Source of the DNA: a bacterium
GTDB taxonomy: Bacteria > Sysuimicrobiota > Sysuimicrobiia > Sysuimicrobiales > Thermofontiviventaceae
Assembly (NCBI GenBank): GCA_030550015.1
Contig: JAUQQG010000089.1
Coordinates: forward strand, 1-35,327
Length of the DNA stretch: 35,327 nt
Reading direction: 5' to 3'
Of this stretch, positions 33,161 through 35,327 are shown piece by piece. The notes under the pieces were generated by a model, which had not been told where the DNA came from, searched no databases, and saw only the letters and a program-made list of their open reading frames with translations. Position numbers and translations under genes: made by a program. The first letter of the stretch is position 1. Every line of letters starts with the position of its first letter.

Positions 33161-33544
33161 TCAGTACGCTTCCCAGTCCTTCCGTGGTACAGACCAGTTC
33201 GACGGTCCCGCTGGTCTGATGGAGACGTGGCACACTGGCGAGGTCCTCGTCGCGCCGTGCCAGTGCCATGTTCCTGCGGGGACGACCACAATATCTCCCG
33301 CCTTCGCATAATGCCTCTCCTGTTCGGTGGCCACAATCCCCTCCCCTTCCACGAAGTAGAGCACTTGATCGGTCTCGTGAATATGCGGGATGGTGCGGGC
33401 ACCGGCTTCAAAGAACACGGCGATCACCTCGATCGCACCAGGCTGTTCAGGCCGCACCAAATATTGCAGGCGGACGTTCCCGGAGAAGTACTCTGGACGC
33501 TCCGGTGGACCCGCCTGGGAGAGATCGACCCTGAATGTGTGCAC
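33161..33544 (-). CDS. Cupin-domain protein
   Basis: A 127-residue single cupin. Motif 1 is TIPHIHETDQVLYFVEGEG (two histidines and a glutamine/glutamate-like position), and motif 2 is GDIVVVPAGTWHWHGA (last ligand histidine). A metal site is likely, but the enzyme activity, if any, is unknown. The start is GTG 33544 with GGAGG about 7 bases upstream. It follows the arsM gene by about 100 bases and precedes the DUF218 gene by 5, so a link to arsenic chemistry is possible but not shown. Confidence 0.82.
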   Translation of the reverse strand: MHTFRVDLSQAGPPERPEYFSGNVRLQYLVRPEQPGAIEVIAVFFEAGARTIPHIHETDQVLYFVEGEGIVATEQERHYAKAGDIVVVPAGTWHWHGATRTSPVCHVSIRPAGPSNWSVPRKDWEAY

Positions 33545-33647
33545 GGCGGAACCTCCACCCCTTTGGTGTTACCGGAAAGATACGCGGTAGGTGAGGGATC
33601 TCCCTTCTGCTCCTTCCTCTCGGCAAGCGATTTTCTTGGGAAGTTCC

Positions 33648-34418
33648 CTAAGCCATGCGCGCTCCAGTGATGGAGGGTTTTACGGCACGCACCGTGATGC
33701 TGACAATGGGGAACACCCCCATGGGCGCACTCTTTTGGAGAACCTCCACATCCACAAAACCCGCAGTACGGATCTTTTGAAGGTACTCCTCTTGTTCGAG
33801 GGCGCCACCAACACAGCCAGCCCAAGCCGCTAGACTCTCGCGCACAAACTTCGGCAGCTCGTCCTGCGTGACAATATCCGAGACGATCATTCGCCCTCCG
33901 GGCTTCAACACCCGGAACGCCTCCCGGAAGACCGCTTCTTTGTCGGGGGAGAGGTTGATGACGCAGTTGCTGATGATCACGTCTACGGAAGCATCTTCAA
34001 GAGGTAGGTCCTCGATTTCTCCGAAGCGGAATTCCACATTGGCCGCGTTAGCCTTTCGTGCGCTTTCCTGTGCTCGCTCGATCATCTCAGGGGTCATGTC
34101 CACTCCAATGACTCTCCCTTGGGGACCAACCCTTTGCGCTGCGAGGAGCGCGTCTAGTCCACCGCCACTTCCCAGATCGAGGACCACCTCCCCGGGCCTG
34201 AGTTCTGAGAGGGCCGTGGGATTCCCACATCCCGCGGCCATAGATACAGCTTCCTGAGGTAGATCCCCAAGCTCGCTCGCAGAATACCCGATCTGCATGA
34301 GGTGAACGTCGGCACTCGATCCGTATCCACACCCCGCGGGCTCGCAACAGCTCTTGCCTTGCGTGAGTTTGGCATAGTGTTCCCTTACTGCTGCCTTGAT
34401 CGTCTCTTCTTCCCACAT
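33648..34418 (-). CDS. arsM: Arsenite S-adenosylmethionine methyltransferase
   Basis: A 256-residue ArsM, which methylates As(III) using SAM and thiols to volatile or less bound methylated arsenicals. SAM loop: VVLDLGSGGGLDALLAAQRVG. The three arsenic-binding cysteines of the family are placed at Cys64 (AAGCGNP), Cys152 (ISNCVINLSPDK) and Cys202 (WAGCVGGAL); Cys24, Cys25 and Cys30 form the amino-terminal CCEPAGC patch also typical of the family. ATG 34418 follows GAGGAGGG. It is the third gene of an arsR-led operon. No arsenite efflux pump or arsenate reductase lies in the window. Confidence 0.93.
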   Translation of the reverse strand: MWEEETIKAAVREHYAKLTQGKSCCEPAGCGYGSSADVHLMQIGYSASELGDLPQEAVSMAAGCGNPTALSELRPGEVVLDLGSGGGLDALLAAQRVGPQGRVIGVDMTPEMIERAQESARKANAANVEFRFGEIEDLPLEDASVDVIISNCVINLSPDKEAVFREAFRVLKPGGRMIVSDIVTQDELPKFVRESLAAWAGCVGGALEQEEYLQKIRTAGFVDVEVLQKSAPMGVFPIVSITVRAVKPSITGARMA

Positions 34419-34431
34419 GTTGCAACCCTCC

Positions 34432-34719
34432 TCATGGGGAAGTTCTGGTTCCCGTCATGGGTTGGATACACGTCCACAGGGTCTCCTGTACACAGAGCCC
34501 TCCGGCCTCTCGCAAATCAACTATGCAGCTTTTGCCTTGTAGACCTAAAAGGCGGAAGCCGAATCGCATCAGAATGACGCCCGCACGCCATCGGAGGTGG
34601 TAGGCCAAACTCCCTCTTTGACCTTTCGCTTGCTGTGCGAACCGATAGGCCTCCGCTTCCTGTAGAAGCTCCCTCTGCTTGGCTTTGGCGAGTTTCAAGA
34701 GCAGGTTCGCATGGAACAC
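34432..34719 (-). CDS. Small 95-residue protein between arsR and arsM
   Basis: A 95-residue basic protein with an amphipathic helix rich in K, E, Q and R: LLLKLAKAKQRELLQEAEAYRFAQQ, then a run of hydrophobic and basic residues (AYHLRWRAGVILMRFGFRLLGLQ) and a Cys-containing carboxy tail. Small proteins with this helix-plus-RFG-LG layout are common in bacteria but uncharacterised. GTG 34719 is used: it comes 2 bases after the arsR stop and has GGGAGGGG about 7 bases upstream. The frame extends upstream to 34851 only inside arsR. It is followed 13 bases later by arsM. Confidence 0.6.
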   Translation of the reverse strand: MFHANLLLKLAKAKQRELLQEAEAYRFAQQAKGQRGSLAYHLRWRAGVILMRFGFRLLGLQGKSCIVDLREAGGLCVQETLWTCIQPMTGTRTSP

Positions 34720-34721
34720 CG

Positions 34722-35150
34722 TCAATCCCCTCCCTTTGTGTGCGTCTTGCAGCAACAGCATCTGATGGGCTCGACCGGAGGTGAACCAATGGCCTTTGTC
34801 ACCATTTGCAGTTGAGACGAGAAAGATTTCGACAAGCGGTAATAGCTCCACTTCCCGTCCTTGCGGATCTCGACAAGCCCCGCCTTCGCAAGCAAGGTGA
34901 GGTGGTGGATCATCGTGGAATGCGCCAAGTCAAAGGCAGCCTCGATGTCACAAGCGCACATCTCCCCGTACCGTTCCAGGAGTTTGACGATCGCCAGCCG
35001 GTGCGGGTCAGCCAGGGCCGTGAGGACCTGCAAGGCCTGCACAAAATCTTCCTGTCGCCGCACACTCTCCTGGGCGGCACGATACTCTTCCGCGCAACAA
35101 CGGGGATCTGTATGCAGCTTAGCCAGTCGCTTGAGGAGAATTGTCTCCAC
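34722..35150 (-). CDS. arsR: ArsR/SmtB family metalloregulator
   Basis: A 142-residue ArsR-family repressor. Winged helix: LTALADPHRLAIVKLLERYGEMCACDIEAAF with Cys65 and Cys67 in the metal-binding ExCxCD helix, then HSTMIHHLTLLAKAGLVEIRKDGKWSYYRL. Further cysteines are Cys18-Cys19 near the amino end and a run of four at 131-134 near the carboxy end, which could add or modify arsenic binding. The start is GTG 35150 with AGAGGT just upstream. It leads the operon with the 95-residue protein and arsM, and probably represses it through the operator at 35163-35182. Confidence 0.92.
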   Translation of the reverse strand: METILLKRLAKLHTDPRCCAEEYRAAQESVRRQEDFVQALQVLTALADPHRLAIVKLLERYGEMCACDIEAAFDLAHSTMIHHLTLLAKAGLVEIRKDGKWSYYRLSKSFSSQLQMVTKAIGSPPVEPIRCCCCKTHTKGGD

Positions 35151-35162
35151 ACCGAACCTCTC

Positions 35163-35182
35163 ATGTCGAAAATAATCGACAT
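35163..35182. promoter_or_regulatory. Candidate ArsR operator palindrome
   Basis: ATGTCGA at 35163-35169 and TCGACAT at 35176-35182 form a perfect 7-base inverted repeat with a 6-base AT-only spacer. It lies around the predicted transcription start of arsR and just upstream of its ribosome site, the usual place for an ArsR/SmtB operator. Confidence 0.8.
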
Positions 35183-35186
35183 AGCA

Positions 35187-35216
35187 ATCCTAGCATGGGA
35201 GGGGAGGGGTTGTCAA
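35187..35216 (-). promoter_or_regulatory. arsR operon promoter
   Basis: On the minus strand TTGACA (35216-35211) is followed after 18 bases by TAGGAT (35192-35187), a good sigma-70-type promoter directed into arsR. The operator lies immediately downstream. From 35217 to the window end I see no gene. Confidence 0.75.
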
Positions 35217-35327
35217 GGGAGAGGAATCATCCGGCCTCTCTGGCAACGTTTTCTCCTGTCCACTCGGCAAGCTTTCCCACCGTCTTCCAAGACAGATGGA
35301 TCCCTGTACCTTAGCCCGATGCGGCGC

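Noticed and set aside
34432-34851. 139-codon version of the small ars-operon protein
   Set aside because: Its first 44 codons overlap arsR in another frame; GTG 34719 with its own ribosome site is far better.

Overview
The window is a GC-rich, gene-dense bacterial segment with short intergenic gaps, many 1-4 base gene overlaps and frequent GTG/TTG starts. I see no tRNA, rRNA, insertion sequence or CRISPR. The phylum cannot be fixed from this sequence. A Sec-containing SelD, an archease, an Ogg1-type glycosylase, a MenG/UbiE methyltransferase and a c-heme sensor kinase beside a HybA/HybB-like pair suggest a respiratory, selenoprotein-using and possibly thermophilic or uncultivated bacterium (inference).

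Layout. (1) 1-5633 (+): end of trpE, then trpG, trpD, trpC, trpF, trpB, trpA, a complete tryptophan branch apart from the cut 5' end. (2) 5770-11735 (+): metallo-beta-lactamase-fold hydrolase, MutT-like Nudix enzyme, small BON protein, GH94 disaccharide phosphorylase, divergent Nudix-like protein, and an Ogg1-type 8-oxoguanine glycosylase. (3) 11695-12744 (-): selD. It is read through an in-frame UGA (codon 18, selenocysteine) with a SECIS-like hairpin just downstream; a plain ORF search truncates this gene. (4) 12921-14278 (+): LysR regulator and archease. (5) 14339-19573 (-): a sensor kinase with a periplasmic CXXCH heme motif and its NarL-type response regulator, then a DUF4190-like membrane protein, a Tat-exported HybA-like ferredoxin and a HybB/NrfD-like membrane subunit. 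No catalytic subunit lies nearby. (6) 19751-21840 (+): glgC, an 8-base-phased repeat patch with inverted symmetry, and a menG/ubiE methyltransferase. (7) 21957-28809 (+): a TetR regulator with promoter and operator, a PaaK-like aryl-CoA ligase and a five-gene branched-chain-amino-acid-type ABC transporter, looking like an aromatic acid (or similar) uptake and activation operon. (8) 28923-30094 (+): a 50-residue SPW-type membrane protein and a flippase-like membrane protein. (9) 30126-35150 (-): arsR, a 95-residue protein, arsM, a cupin, a DUF218/YdcF-like protein and a GH31 alpha-xylosidase-like enzyme. The arsR promoter carries a perfect 7-base inverted repeat.

The strongest non-routine signals are the selenocysteine SelD with its hairpin, the heme-c two-component system next to an electron-transfer pair lacking its catalytic partner, and the arsR-small protein-arsM operon with its readable control region. 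Several small genes (50, 45 and 95 residues) and corrected starts are given below. All functional calls come from motif recognition by eye; no database search was run.
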